Counted from the first letter of the stretch, positions 36,181 to 47,266 are shown. The stretch is 64,000 nucleotides of DNA from Triticum aestivum (GCF_018294505.1 NC_057811.1:407271652-407335651), one strand, 5' to 3'. Numbers and translations are program-made. Notes: generated from the sequence alone by a model not told the origin.

Positions 36181-36420
36181 GTCGTGTTTTTTCAGTCATG
36201 TCTTCCTCAAGCCGCCAAAACCAAACTAGCGCTGGCGGGGCCGCCTGCTTCTGCCTCCCACGGCTGGCTGCGCCTCAGCGCACGCATCGCCGCCCCACCG
36301 TCTCCTAAATCTTTAACGTCGATGTTCGAGGCCTCGCCGTCGTCCTCTGCGCGCTTTGGTGCGCTCGCCGCGGTGCCGCCCTCTCGCGTTGTCAACATGG
36401 TCAACAAACAACAGGAATCG
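36181..36420 (+). repeat. GC-rich module, copy 1 (partial)
   Basis: This begins with CAAGCCGCCAAAACC and ends near GTCAACATGGTCAAC. It is related to the longer copies at 37250-37735 and 37983-38470 but lacks their middle. No stable coding frame is shared between copies, so I treat it as a repeat and not a gene. Confidence 0.55.
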
Positions 36421-36871
36421 GCAGAAGTACATGGAGAGGATGACATTAGGGCCCACCATGTCAGCGTATGGAAAAATAAAATGCTTCCTCCTAGTGTTTT
36501 CCTAACATCTGGGACCCACGACATTGTGAGCGTATATAGTCTATAGACAAGAGAATAGCACAAGATCGGCTGACACTTGGGACGTAGCAGCTCGAGCAGT
36601 ATTTTTTTTGTTATTGTTGAGACGGAGCAGGGTTTGAACTGGGCTATGGCCCGTCTAGCCCAGGTTTATATTTTATGTTCACCATGTGACCAGCCCAGCT
36701 ATTTTTCTTTGTGAAAATGAGACCAGTTTATTTTTTCTAAAGAATACCCAATCCAGGCCTACTTAATTTTCTACACCCTGATGGGCCGCAACTCTTTCAA
36801 GACGCTTGCAAATCTTGAAAGTAATATGAAATGGGTTGTAAATATAAAAACAGATGACAAATTGGCAATTA
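36421..36871. other. Intergenic sequence, no gene seen
   Basis: A/T-rich sequence with no recognisable gene or element border, up to the MITE at 36872. Confidence 0.4.
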
Positions 36872-36952
36872 CTCCCTCTGTAAACTAATATAAGAGTGTT
36901 TAGATCACTATTTTAGTGATCTAAACGCTCTTATATTAGTTTACGGAGGGAG
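36872..36952. mobile_element. Stowaway MITE (Athos-like, 81 bp)
   Basis: An almost perfect hairpin: CTCCCTCTGTAAACTAATAT is answered by ATATTAGTTTACGGAGGGAG. TA flanks it at 36870-36871 and 36953-36954. The size and sequence match the Triticeae Athos type as I remember it. Confidence 0.9.
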
Positions 36953-36954
36953 TA

Positions 36955-37249
36955 CTTTATAATTTCTGAAATTTTTCACATTTTCATATTCCTATTTCAC
37001 TGGGCATTAACCTAATTTAAATATATCTTCAACGTACTTTAAATCTGGCTTGACATTTCGGTATTAAAAATATTTTGGAACCCACAGAAATATGCGAAAT
37101 AGGCCCTGGCCAACCAAAAAAACGGACTGCAATAAATTGCATAAGAAGTCGTAATGAGCTATATATAAATTATTAAAAAAATAGGGAATGGTCTGACTTA
37201 TGGGCTATTGAGTTGACGCGCATGCAAGATTTTTTTAGTTATTATATAC
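36955..37249. other. Intergenic sequence, no gene seen
   Basis: A/T-rich sequence with no recognised feature. Confidence 0.4.
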
Positions 37250-37735
37250 GTCAACAAACGATTCTAGCAGACGTAACCATTGGATGTCAATCCAACGGCC
37301 GTCGTGTTTCTTCAATCTCTGGTCTTCTTGCTCCAGCCGCCAAATCCAGCGCCGGCGGGACGGCCTGCTCCCGCCTCCCGTGCAGGCCTCACCGCCCCTA
37401 CTACTCCTACCGCTAGCCAGGGCATCCCTCTACTCACCCACACCCCCTGTTATTCTGCGGCGACGGCAGCCTCACACCGCAGCCGAGCCAGTGAACCCGC
37501 GTACTCCTCTCCGCATGGGCATCCACTGCCGCGTCCTCCCCGGCTCCACGTCGTCCCCTTCCTAGGCCTGGCCATCGTCCACTGCCCTGGTGCTCTCGCC
37601 GCGGCGTGGTCAACGTGGTCAAGGAACGACTTCCATCGGAAGAGTACTGTCGTGGAGAGGCTGACAGGTGGGTCCACGGCAGCCGCAAGGAAGTGGCTCC
37701 TTATTACGCGGAAAATGATTATTCCTCTACCTGAC
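37250..37735 (+). repeat. GC-rich module, copy 2
   Basis: This copy contains CAGCCTCACACCGCAGCCGA, CCCCTTCCTAGGCCT and AACGTGGTCAAGGAACGAC, all repeated in order in copy 3 about 740 bp downstream. Between copies 2 and 3, shorter sub-repeats of GGACCCACCGGA with GGGCCACCGTATTT recur. Confidence 0.75.
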
Positions 37736-37982
37736 AGCAAGGACCCACCGGACGGGCCACCGTATTTGGCGAAAAAACGTTTCCCCCCTAACTGCTGGGA
37801 CCCACCGGATGGGCCACCGTATTTCGTGAAAAAAAATTCCCCCGCTGTCAGCTCGGACCCATCGGAAGTGCCTCCTTATTACGCACAAAAAAATGAATAC
37901 TCCCCCTGCTAGTTGGGACCCACCTTGGTGGGAGGCTAACTTGTGGGCCTACTAAGTTGACGGGGACGGAGTGCTTTGTCAA
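37736..37982. repeat. Sub-repeats of GACCCACCGGA type
   Basis: The phrase GGACCCACCGGA.GGGCCACCGTATTT..GAAAAAA recurs at about 37740 and 37799 and again at about 38468 after copy 3. The units differ in the 10-15 bases between. Confidence 0.7.
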
Positions 37983-38470
37983 CTTAGTCAATATGAACGA
38001 TTCTAGCTCCAGTGACCGTACGATGTCCATCCAACGGCCGTAGTGCTTCTTCAACCTCTGGTCTTGTTGCTCAAGCCGCCCAAAGCAGCGCCGGTCGTGC
38101 CGCATGCTCCTGCCTCCCGTGGCCGGCGGTGCTCCCGCGGAGGCCTCACCGCCCCCTACTATTCCGACCGCTGGCCAGGCCCTGCGGCGATGGCAGCCTC
38201 ACACCGCAGCCGAACCAGTGAACCCTCGTACTCCTCACCACACGGGCTTCCACTGCCGCGTCTTCCCCGGCTCCGCGTCGTCCCCTTCCTAGGCCTCGCC
38301 GTCATCCACCGCCCTGGTGCTCTCGGCGCGGCATGGTCAACGTGGTCAAGGAACGACTTCCATCGGAAGAGTACTGTACGTGGAGAGGCTGACAGCTGGG
38401 TCCATGGCCGCAGCAAGGAAGTGCCTCCTTATTATGCGCAAAATAATTATTCCTCCACCTGACAGCGGGG
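37983..38470 (+). repeat. GC-rich module, copy 3
   Basis: Collinear with copy 2 over about 480 bp with many substitutions and small gaps. Open frames differ between copies, so a conserved protein is not supported. Confidence 0.75.
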
Positions 38471-39059
38471 ACCCACCGGACGGGCCACCGTATTTTGCAA
38501 AAAAAACGTTTCCCCCTGACTGCTGGGACCCACCAGCTACATCTTCGCACGCAAGGAAGTGCGTCCAGGCCAAAAAAAACGATTCACCCCCCTGACTGCT
38601 GGCACCCACCAGCTACATCTTCGCAGGCAAGGAAGTGCCTGACAGTCGGGACCCACCTGGTCGAAGCGTACGTAGCGTTGTCATTCTGGTCCCGAACGTG
38701 TACGTACATACTGGTCGATGTAGAAGCACGCACGTGTCGTAGTAGAGGCGCGCACGTAGCATATACACGTACGTACAACGGCCAGGGTGCAAGAAAGTAA
38801 ATACGTCCACGTACGTACATACGGGCGGGGTCTCGAACGCCTACTCGCGCGTACGTACGGCCAGGGCTCATGTACATGGCTGAGTCGAAACAGAGAAACA
38901 GCGTCGTCGTCGTGTGTTCATGGGGAGGCAACGAAATGCGTCGTGTTCATCGGGAGGCAACGGAACGCATGGGAGCCAACCGGCTTGGACGGAACAGCCG
39001 ATGAAAACGAGGCCTGGCATACCACAGAACGGAGGAAACAACCTTGTGTTCGACCGGCC
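38471..39059. other. Repeat-rich intergenic sequence
   Basis: Two blocks around GGACCCACCAGCTACATCTT / GGCACCCACCAGCTACATCT (about 38526 and 38602) are followed by an ACGTAC-rich stretch (about 38665-38870). No gene was recognised. Confidence 0.5.
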
Positions 39060-39695
39060 ACGTTCGAAACGGGATCCTGTTCATCGGGAGGGGTCTGGCG
39101 TACCGCAAAACGGAGGAAACGGACCTCCTACGGTCGAAACGGGGGTGCTGTTGATCGGGAGGGGTGTGGCGTGCCGCAAAACGGAGGAAACGGACTTGTG
39201 TTGGAGCGCTACGGTCGAAACGGGGGTCCTGTTCATCGGGAGGGGTGTGGCGTACCGCAAAACGGGACTCCACGGGATACTGTTCATCTCCACCGTCGAC
39301 CCCCTCCAGCCTCCACGGGCTACTGTTCATCCACCGTCGATCTCCTCCAGCCTCCACCTGCGACTGTTCATCCACGGGCTCCTGTTCATCCAGCCTCCAC
39401 TGCGTGCTACTCCACCGGCTACTGTTCAACCAACCCTCTCCACGGGCTCCTATTCAACGACCCCTCCACGGGCTACTGTTCATCCAGCCCTCCACCGTCT
39501 ACTGTTCATCCTGCCCTCCACGGGGTGGTCCTGTTCATCATGCCCTCCACGGGGTCCTGTTCATCCAGCCCCAACCGGCTCGATCGATCAGGGTCCTGTT
39601 CATCCAGAGGCAACACCATGGGGTCCTGTTCATCCACCCCCACCGGGAACTGTTCATCCAAACCCCCCCAGCAACGCTCACTGTTCATCCAGAGG
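39060..39695. repeat. Array of CTGTTCATC motifs
   Basis: About 15 copies of CTGTTCATC or close variants lie in 630 bp at irregular 16-70 bp spacing, mostly followed by C and CACGGG-, CCAGCC- or GGGAGG-type words. The first part (39060-39250) consists of three about 80-160 bp repeats with GGGAGGGGTGTGGCGT. The open frames through this region (up to 333 codons) are consequences of the repeats. It may be a transposon subterminal region, since a CACTA end follows at 40171. Confidence 0.7.
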
Positions 39696-40089
39696 CAGCA
39701 TCGATCGGCTTCAGTTAGCAGTAGTAGCGAAGGAATCGCTCGATCAGGTTTAGTTAACAGCCATCGATCGATCGCTCGGGTTCAATAACGCGTAGCCTAC
39801 AGTGCAATCGTTCGGGTTCAGTTAGAGCCCAATGCCTCGCACCCATGCGCATGCGTGTACGAGAGAAACGCGCATCGCTCGGCCCCGACCACCCACCATA
39901 ACCGGGAACACCCCGATATTTTCCTCGCCCTCGCTTCTACCACGGTTTTTTCCGTCATGGACGACCCAAAGAATGTCATGCAGCTGCGTCTCCGGCCCGC
40001 CCAGGACGAAAAGCCCAGTTTCTGTCATGATTTTTTGCAATAGAAGTAGGACCCCACCACATCTATGATGATACCGTGTTTTTTCATAA

Positions 40090-40171
40090 TTATTGTCATA
40101 GAAGTGTCATAAGTATGACAGAAAAAATTTCGTTCGGCCCAAAATGTCACGGATGTGTCTTTTTTGTAGTG
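40090..40171. mobile_element. Terminus of a CACTA-type DNA transposon
   Basis: The sequence ends TGTGTCTTTTTTGTAGTG, whose complement starts CACTACAAAAAAGACAC, a typical CACTA terminal inverted repeat. GTCATAGAAGTGTCATAAGT and GTATGACAG lie inside it. The opposite terminus was not found in the window. The adjoining base 40172 falls in the middle of an LTR. Confidence 0.65.
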
Positions 40172-40480
40172 ATTACAAGAGTTGATCTACCACGAGATCG
40201 TAATGGCTAAAACCCTAGAAGTCTAGCTTGTATGGTTATGATTGTCCCTATGGACTAAACCCTCCGGTTTATATAGACACCGGAGGGGACTAGGGTTGTA
40301 CAAAGTCGGTTACAGAGAAAGGAATCTTCATATCCGGACGCCAAGCTTGCCTTCCACGCTAAGGAGAGTTCCATCCGAACACGGGTAAGAGTCTTCGGTC
40401 TTGTATCTTCACAGCCCATCAGTCCGGCCCATGTCTAACAGGCCGGACGCCCGAGGACCCCTTAGTCCAGGACTCCCTCA
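40172..40480 (-). mobile_element. Truncated Gypsy LTR (same family as elements 1 and 2)
   Basis: On the minus strand it begins TGAGGGAGTCC at 40480 and follows the LTR of element 2 with substitutions, then stops at ATTACAAG (40172), where about 150 bp of the LTR are missing. The CACTA terminus starts at exactly that point, which suggests a CACTA insertion in the LTR whose far side has been lost or lies outside the window. Confidence 0.75.
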
Positions 40481-40872
40481 ATGACATCCATGGAGCCTTG
40501 ATCTATGTAAAGGGAAAAATTATGCACTACATAATCTGTTGCATAGCGAGGGATGTCTTGCAGAAAATGGTAGGATTGTTAAAGAAAATATGGTAACATG
40601 CAAATATGGGCCCAAATTGAAAGAACTGTACAACAGTTGAAATCGAAGGACAAAAATCCATAATTGAATAGATAGGGTAAACATGATGTCATGGAAAAAT
40701 GAGAGTAATCGAAAGAACAATACATCATTAATTTGCCTAATATAGAAAGAAGAGGGAGAAATCCCCTTTGACGTTTATGGTGCATGTGGCACCTTTTATC
40801 CAAATGTAGCAATATTTAGAATATGTTCAAGAAAGTAGGCCATGCCAACCGATTTAGGGTGAGATTGAACAT
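40481..40872. other. Intergenic sequence, no gene seen
   Basis: A/T-rich sequence to the right of the truncated LTR. No coding exon or element end was recognised. Confidence 0.4.
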
Positions 40873-40874
40873 AC

Positions 40875-41330
40875 CGCTCGCGTCCTCAAGTCATCTGGTA
40901 CGATGAGATGGAATCTCTCGCGGCGGTCGCCAAGTCCTGAAGTGTCGGGGCACTGTACATTCTATGAATGAAAGAAAACCCTCAAATCAGCTCAAATAAA
41001 AATGAATTCACGGCGATTTCTGTCGGGTGATTAAAGGAGGCAGATAACTGGGATAAGAGATGAGATAATATCTCGTTAAATTAGTTACCTCGTCGTCCAT
41101 GAGAAAGAACCCTGAGTATGGCAGATTCCCCAACCGAGCGGAGTTGGGTCGACCGCGAGCAGCGTCGAGAAAGTCGATGGCGATAGGCGGCGGCAAGCGG
41201 AAGTGGCGAAATGGGGTGGGCTTTGCCGGCAGCCTGGCGGCGGCGGCAGGCGTTGAGCTAAGTGTTTACCGCCGCGATAGGCGGTGCCATGGCATAGACA
41301 CGGAGGAGCTTGTGCAGGTGTGAATGGGGA
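40875..41330 (-). pseudogene. Two-exon gene fragment of unknown function
   Basis: On the minus strand an exon ending FFLMDDE has a GT donor at 41088-41087. It joins in phase to a second exon, 40961-40875 (RRERFHLIVPDDLRTRA), which has AG and GT borders. The first exon can be read back to about 41245 in the same frame before a stop. No family was recognised. It lies beside CACTA-like subterminal motifs and may be a captured host fragment. No further exon was found. Confidence 0.35.
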
Positions 41331-41439
41331 ACGTACTGGAGGGGCCGAGGGGGTGGTGGGCGGGGTGAGGGTTTTTATGACGTGGGGATGGTGAGGGTTT
41401 TCTTTTTTTCTTTTTTGAATTGGGTGGTGAGGGTTTTCT

Positions 41440-41545
41440 GTCCCACAAAGAATTTTGGGGGTGACGGTTTGTTAGAGTGAACCGTGTGTGATTGACGCAC
41501 CAGGCAAAATGAAAGTCATTGCACACGGTTCCAATTTTGGGAACT
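41440..41545. repeat. CACTA-like subterminal motifs
   Basis: AACCGTGTGTGATTGACG and AACTGTGTGTGATTGACG occur about 60 bp apart, with CACACGGTT in the opposite sense between them. The same word family recurs at 46840-46985 and 50255-50720, suggesting that these regions belong to one or more CACTA elements. Confidence 0.5.
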
Positions 41546-41747
41546 GTGTGTGATTGACGTAGTACCTCCGTCCTGGTTTATTAGTCCCCCGTTGTAATTT
41601 TTACCAAAATTTGGCGAAATATTCAACATACTCAGACATAGATAATAAGCGTACACGTACATAAGCATAGTTCACCCATAAGTACATAGTTCAACCATCA
41701 TTAAGCATACTCAAGCGTACATAGTTCGATCCATCCCACATCTCATC

Positions 41748-42826
41748 TCACATGCGGCCGGCACGATCCTGAATCTTCTCCAGGTACTCGGTGTACGCGC
41801 CATGCGCCATCCTGCGAGAATACTTCTGCTTGAAGGAGCCAACAGCCCGTCCTCTTGCATGCACAAGAACACTTAGATACGCATCATGAATCTTGTGGTT
41901 GCAAAATGGGCATCCATAGCCGTCGTTCCAGGTCCTAATACGCCTGTTATGCATTCCCGCATAAAGCTTCCTTGGGATTCGCCTCTTGTACCGCCTCTGC
42001 GCATCTTCATCCTCGATGTCCACATCGTCAGACAACACCTATACAAATAGTAAAACAAATTTGGCATCAAATCACTGATTACATGCCATGAAGTAGGATT
42101 AGGAATTTATGGATATTTATTTATACATATCCAGATATTATGGTTCGATTTTTAAGCATAGTTGTCTATGTACAGACCAATCTTGAAGAAAATAATGGCA
42201 CAAACATATGTAGGTCATTCAAAATCAATTGTCAAGTCCTGGCTAGGAATTATTAGCACGAAACTAACCCTAGTCGGATTACTAGCAGAAATCATTTGCA
42301 CAGATGAAACAACTAATCACTTATCACCTGTACCATTCTAACCATCAAGACAATACACAGGTGTAACAAAACTTACTCAGATTTCATGGATTGGGAGAAC
42401 GTAACCACAAGATTTCTATTCCAAAAAGGGGGAGGTAGGAGTAACCAGAGAAACCCTATGATCTATTTGACACATAAATGGGTATATATGACTAACCAGT
42501 TGTCCGTCGTCGTCGGAGTCGTCGCCGGAGTGGTCGTCGGAGTTGGTGTGGAACTCCGCCTCAGGATGTGGAAGCTCGACGCCGTCGACGACGTCAGGGT
42601 GCAGCGATAACTCGCCGGCGGTGACGGCAACCTCTGTCTCCATCTCCACGCCGTGCTCCGGTGCTTTAGTAGCCCCGATGTCGCCACTCCCTCCGTGGGG
42701 CGCTTCGGCGGCATCCTCATACACTAATGGCTTTGAGAACTGAGAGTGGCATCGAGGATGCAAGCGAAGAGAGAGGATTGTGTGTGCATAACGAGGATGG
42801 GGGATGTGGCTGCTCGGGCGCACCAT
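41748..42826 (-). CDS. Two-exon gene fragment with a zf-XS-like zinc finger
   Basis: On the minus strand exon 1 runs 42826-42497 from ATG (MVRPSSHIPHPRY), ending in an acidic tail (DDHSGDDSDDDGQL). Exon 2 runs 42038-41748 in phase after a GT/AG intron of 458 bp and stays acidic (LSDDVDIEDEDAQ), then basic. It then shows GYGCPFCNHKIHDAYLSVLV with HARGR and, 25 residues on, MAHGAYTEYLEK. The C-x2-C...H...H pattern followed by a YLEK-type end fits the zf-XS finger of plant SGS3/FDM RNA-silencing proteins. No XS or XH domain follows, and the protein ends about 15 residues later, so it is short for that family. It may be a fragment captured by a CACTA element. Both exons are open. Confidence 0.5.
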
Positions 42827-43744
42827 TAATATGGACTAGTGGGAGTTGTGGGAGAGAGGCGGGCGGTGGTCAAACCGATGGCTCGCCACTCGGTGAGCCT
42901 GCGCACCGGACTGCTGGCATGCCTACAAAAGTTTCACACAGCTACTCGCACGCCTCCCGATGACACTATGCAGCAAGCACGCCTCCGTCAATTCACATAC
43001 CTGCACGCACGCCTCCCTGTCTGCCTGCACGGCGGACTGCTCGCATGCGTCCCGTCAACTCATGCCTGCTCGCACGCCACACGGGTCGCGCAGCGGCACG
43101 TATATTGTTTTTGTATTTTGATGATGAATGTTGCCGCTTTATTGCTTAACCGAAGCATGGCACGTATCCATTGTTGGTCTAACGCTCACGGTTCGAATAA
43201 ATAATCCGTTTGGGATATTGGTTCCCAATTATTAATAATCTCCCGTCTGTAATTAGATAAAGATTACATCAAAACTGGTCACAAATTTGACAAAAAAATT
43301 ACAATTCCACTTTGTATTGGTGTCCATATTACAACACGATAAGTTTCATGAACTTCAAATAAGTTTTGGATGTACTAGAATTTAAAAATCAAGATTCTCA
43401 ATGTTTGAAATTTGTTGCACGGGGAGTAAACATGCACCCAGTGAGACACATGTGTTTCTGCAATCCATTTAGGTGCACTGTCACGTGTGCATGTTGCCCA
43501 AATTTATTTTTGCACATTATAGCCATAGAAAATCAATCAATCAATGTACTAAAATGTCTTAATGATCTATGTGATTTTTTGAAATTAAAACATCCCTCCT
43601 TTGGTAACATGTATGTTCAACGCGGGATAATTAATTTAACATGCATCGTAGTTGCGGTGGATTCGCGGTGTGTGTGTGGGTGTGTGCGTCTGGGGTGGTG
43701 GGTGGCTCGCAGTACACTACGAGTTGTGAGCCACCGTGTGGGTT
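42827..43744. other. Region without recognised gene
   Basis: The first 300 bp carry several GCACGC-rich blocks (CTCGCACGCCTCCC, CTGCACGCACGCCTCCC, CTGCTCGCATGCGTCCC) that look like short diverged repeats. The rest is A/T-rich and ends in a GTGTGTGTG stretch near 43668. Confidence 0.45.
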
Positions 43745-46690
43745 GGCCGTTTTGTTAGGCGGGTTGGCGCCACATCAGAGTCGTGAAATCGTTATTTAAA
43801 ACATTACACAACCCTTTCATACATAAATGTTTTGGCCACATGTAGTCGATGGTTGTCCTACACGACACTTGATACTCGCGTGTGACGCTTTCTGTGGACC
43901 CGCGAGGTCGTCATCCATCACTTTGAAGAACAGCCGGTAGTGAGGTTAATTTGACCAGCAAGGTAGAATCTTTTTTGTTTGTGTTATGGTGGTATATAGT
44001 ACGCGTCGAAGAGGTGGAAGGGGACTAGCATATATACTATACGTATGCGTCCGTGAACAAGTACACCTCACTCAGTGTCGGGACTTTTTGGTTACCGAGG
44101 CACGTGCCACATCAAAATTGTGAAATTGGTTATTCAAACATCACACAACACCTTTTTGGGCCACATGCATATATATCCTAGCTAGGACACTCACGTGTGA
44201 CGCTTCCATCTATGGGCCCACGAGGCCATCGTCGATGCATGCATGCATGCATCACTTTGTCCTACATCGGGAGAGGTTTATAAATTTCACCCTCGATGAG
44301 GATTATTTTGGGTTGTACATATATTACGGCAGGAGCATATAGTATGCGGTGAAGAGGGGGGAAGGGGACCATCATATGTAGTACGCTTGATATGAACCCC
44401 GCTCTGTGTGGGTGCATGGTTTACGGTTTTTGAGGCATGTGGCACATCAAAGTTGTGCATTTTGGGTATTCAACATATATATGTTTGTCCCACATGCAAA
44501 GCGGTGGTGGTTGTCCTCTCGCACCCACTTAAGCGGTTATCAGCGATATCGATGCTTTCCATCTGTGGGCCCGCTTGGTCCATCAGTTCTTTTTGCCTGA
44601 CAACAAGAGAGGTTAATTTGACTTAGGAGGGGATTATTATTTTGGCTCTGGGATGACATGCATGATACACTTTGAGCACACACACATGCATGTGTACGCA
44701 TGAATCCCACCCATCGAGTCGAAGTGGCTAGTACAGCGACACCATCATGAACCGATCTCGCTTTGTGTGGGGAGCTAGTGTATGATTTTTGACACACGCG
44801 CCAGATCAATGTTGTGTATTCAAACATGCATGCACGCATCACCTCCATACATATGCATGTAGTGGTTGCCTTCGAACAATACACTCCCTCGCGTGGTTAT
44901 CGGCGACAAGCCTATATATTCATCGGCCCGCATGGACATCCATGATCACCTTGACCAACAACAAGATAGGTTACCATGGTGGATTCTTCATTTGGTTCGT
45001 GTTATCGTAGTATAGGTCATGGTGAGATTCAGACCTAATTAAGTTTGAGCGCATATACTATGCACGCATGCATGCATATATGAATCCCCGTCGTTGGCTT
45101 GAAGTGTGGTGTAACATACATATGCATCGTCAACCTAACCCTCACTCAGTATGGGGATTTCTAGTTTGAAATCACGGTGCCACATCAAAGTTGTTCCATT
45201 GTTACTCAAAAACACACCTCCCCATACATATGTTTGGGCCACACACATGCAGTGGTTGTCTTCGGGGACTAGCTACTTGCGTGATTATTGGCGAGCTAGC
45301 CCATCTCCGGGGTCGCATGGACGGCCATCACTTTGACCAACAACAAGAGAGAGGTTGTACGACCAAGGTGGATTATTCTTGGTCCGTTTTATGATCCATC
45401 TTGGTGAGATATATGCCTCTCTGGCCCGCCGACTGAAAGTGTGTGTGGGGGGCATGCATTCATAGCTTAATTAGGATTCCCTTCGTGGCGACACGAGGGG
45501 GGTGGGGGGCTACNNNNNNNNNNNNNNNNNNNNNNNNNNNNNNNNNNNNNNNNNNNNNNNNNNNNNNNNNNNNNNNNNNNNNNNNNNNNNNNNNNNNNNN
45601 NNNNNNNNNNNNNNNNNNNNNNNNNNNNNNNNNNNNNNNNNNNNNNNNNNNNNNNNNNNNNNNNNNNNNNNNNNNNNNNNNNNNNNNNNNNNNNNNNNNN
45701 NNNNNNNNNNNNNNNNNNNNNNNNNNNNNNNNNNNNNNNNNNNNNNNNNNNNNNNNNNNNNNNNNNNNNNNNNNNNNNNNNNNNNNNNNNNNNNNNNNNN
45801 NNNNNNNNNNNNNNNNNNNNNNNNNNNNNNNNNNNNNNNNNNNNNNNNNNNNNNNNNNNNNNNNNNNNNNNNNNNNNNNNNNNNNNNNNNNNNNNNNNNN
45901 NNNNNNNNNNNNNNNNNNNNNNNNNNNNNNNNNNNNNNNNNNNNNNNNNNNNNNNNNNNNNNNNNNNNNNNNNNNNNNNNNNNNNNNNNNNNNNNNNNNN
46001 NNNNNNNNNNNNNNNNNNNNNNNNNNNNNNNNNNNNNNNNNNNNNNNNNNNNNNNNNNNNNNNNNNNNNNNNNNNNNNNNNNNNNNNNNNNNNNNNNNNN
46101 NNNNNNNNNNNNNNNNNNNNNNNNNNNNNNNNNNNNNNNNNNNNNNNNNNNNNNNNNNNNNNNNNNNNNNNNNNNNNNNNNNNNNNNNNNNNNNNNNNNN
46201 NNNNNNNNNNNNNNNNNNNNNNNNNNNNNNNNNNNNNNNNNNNNNNNNNNNNNNNNNNNNNNNNNNNNNNNNNNNNNNNNNNNNNNNNNNNNNNNNNNNN
46301 NNNNNNNNNNNNNNNNNNNNNNNNNNNNNNNNNNNNNNNNNNNNNNNNNNNNNNNNNNNNNNNNNNNNNNNNNNNNNNNNNNNNNNNNNNNNNNNNNNNN
46401 NNNNNNNNNNNNNNNNNNNNNNNNNNNNNNNNNNNNNNNNNNNNNNNNNNNNNNNNGTGAACCTCGGTTGAGGGGGAGGGGGCATCCATTCATAGCTTAG
46501 GATTCCCTTCATGCCGACACGAGGGGGGTGGGGCAAGCAATACCGTGCGCTTTGCGAGAGAGGTGCTACATCGAAGTTGCATTTGGTATTTGAAAATCAA
46601 ACCACCCTTTTGATACATAAATTTGGTCCACATGCAAGTGTGTTCGTGTTCTGACCCTCTCTCACGTCATTTTTCGCCAAACTTGTGAAC
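43745..46690. repeat. Tandem array of diverged units of about 340-370 bp
   Basis: A landmark with the pattern CACATCA(A/G)A.TTGTG starts near 43770, 44107, 44447, 44806 (GCCAGATCAATGTTGTG) and 45180. It recurs as CTACATCGAAGTTGC near 46569, beyond the gap. Other shared words in order are GGCCACATG or CCACATGCAA, TCACGTGTGACGC or GTGGTTGTCCT, GGGCCCACGAGG or GGCCCGC, CATCACTTTG, and AGAGAGGTT with GATTATT. At least six units are visible and more may lie in the N run. The units are strongly diverged, so the array is old. Confidence 0.7.
45514..46456. other. Assembly gap (943 Ns)
   Basis: An unbroken run of N. The two flanks carry the same roughly 60-bp sequence (left: GCATTCATAGCTTAATTAGG and CGACACGAGGGGGGTGG; right: CCATTCATAGCTTAGG and CGACACGAGGGGGGTGG). 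The gap therefore lies between two repeat copies and its real length is uncertain. Confidence 1.
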
Positions 46691-46811
46691 ATTAGACAGG
46701 TCGGGTGATGCAACAGACACAGTTCACTCAAACTAACCGTGTGCCACGCCAGTGCACCTGTCACGCACACATCCGCACAGTACATTGGGCTCCACGAGGC
46801 TCCCCCTCTCA

Positions 46812-46986
46812 AAAATATCTGCCCGCCTCGAGGGTTTTTCTGTTTCATAACACACGGTTGTTATCTCCAGACCGTGTGCGATGTTTCTGCTTCCCAATCC
46901 CGCCTGCATCCCTAGAAAATATCTGCCCGCCTCGAGGGTTTTTCTGTTTCATAACACACGGTTGTTATCTCCGGACCGTGTGCGAT
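46812..46986. repeat. Two tandem units of about 104 bp
   Basis: AAAATATCTGCCCGCCTCGA starts at 46812 and 46916, and each is followed by ACACACGGTTGTTATCTCC and ACCGTGTGCGATG. The motif ACCGTGTGCGATG is CACTA-like (compare 41440-41545 and 50255-50720). Confidence 0.85.
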
Positions 46987-47266
46987 GCACTATTGTCAAA
47001 ATTTTCAATAGCCCGGCATTTCACTCCCGCGTAGTAAAATTTTCAGTACCCGCGTCATTTCCTCAAACACCCCGCGCCCCCCTCCACACACACACACTAA
47101 AACCTCCTCGGGCGCGCACGCACACACACACACACACTCCCTCCCTCGCTCGAAACCCTAGCAAAGTCCCCGCCGCCGCCGCAAGGCCTCCATTGTCAAC
47201 ATCTGCCGGTTTGCCCGTGCAGCTTACCCACCGATCTCCATACCCAGGCCGCCCTATGTTTCTTAG

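Noticed and set aside
38787..39788. 333-codon, 279-codon and 184-codon plus frames
   Set aside because: All three frames are open together because the region consists of repeated CTGTTCATC-type words. The predicted proteins are low complexity and mutually exclusive.
41560..41640. A further Stowaway MITE starting CCTCCGTCCTGGTTTATTAG
   Set aside because: Only one arm resembles a MITE end. No inverted partner or TA pair was found nearby.
45443..46536. Long frames across the N run
   Set aside because: They consist almost wholly of undetermined residues in the assembly gap.
43745..46690. CRISPR-like array
   Set aside because: The repeats are about 350 bp, diverged, without short constant repeats and unique spacers, and the genome is a plant.
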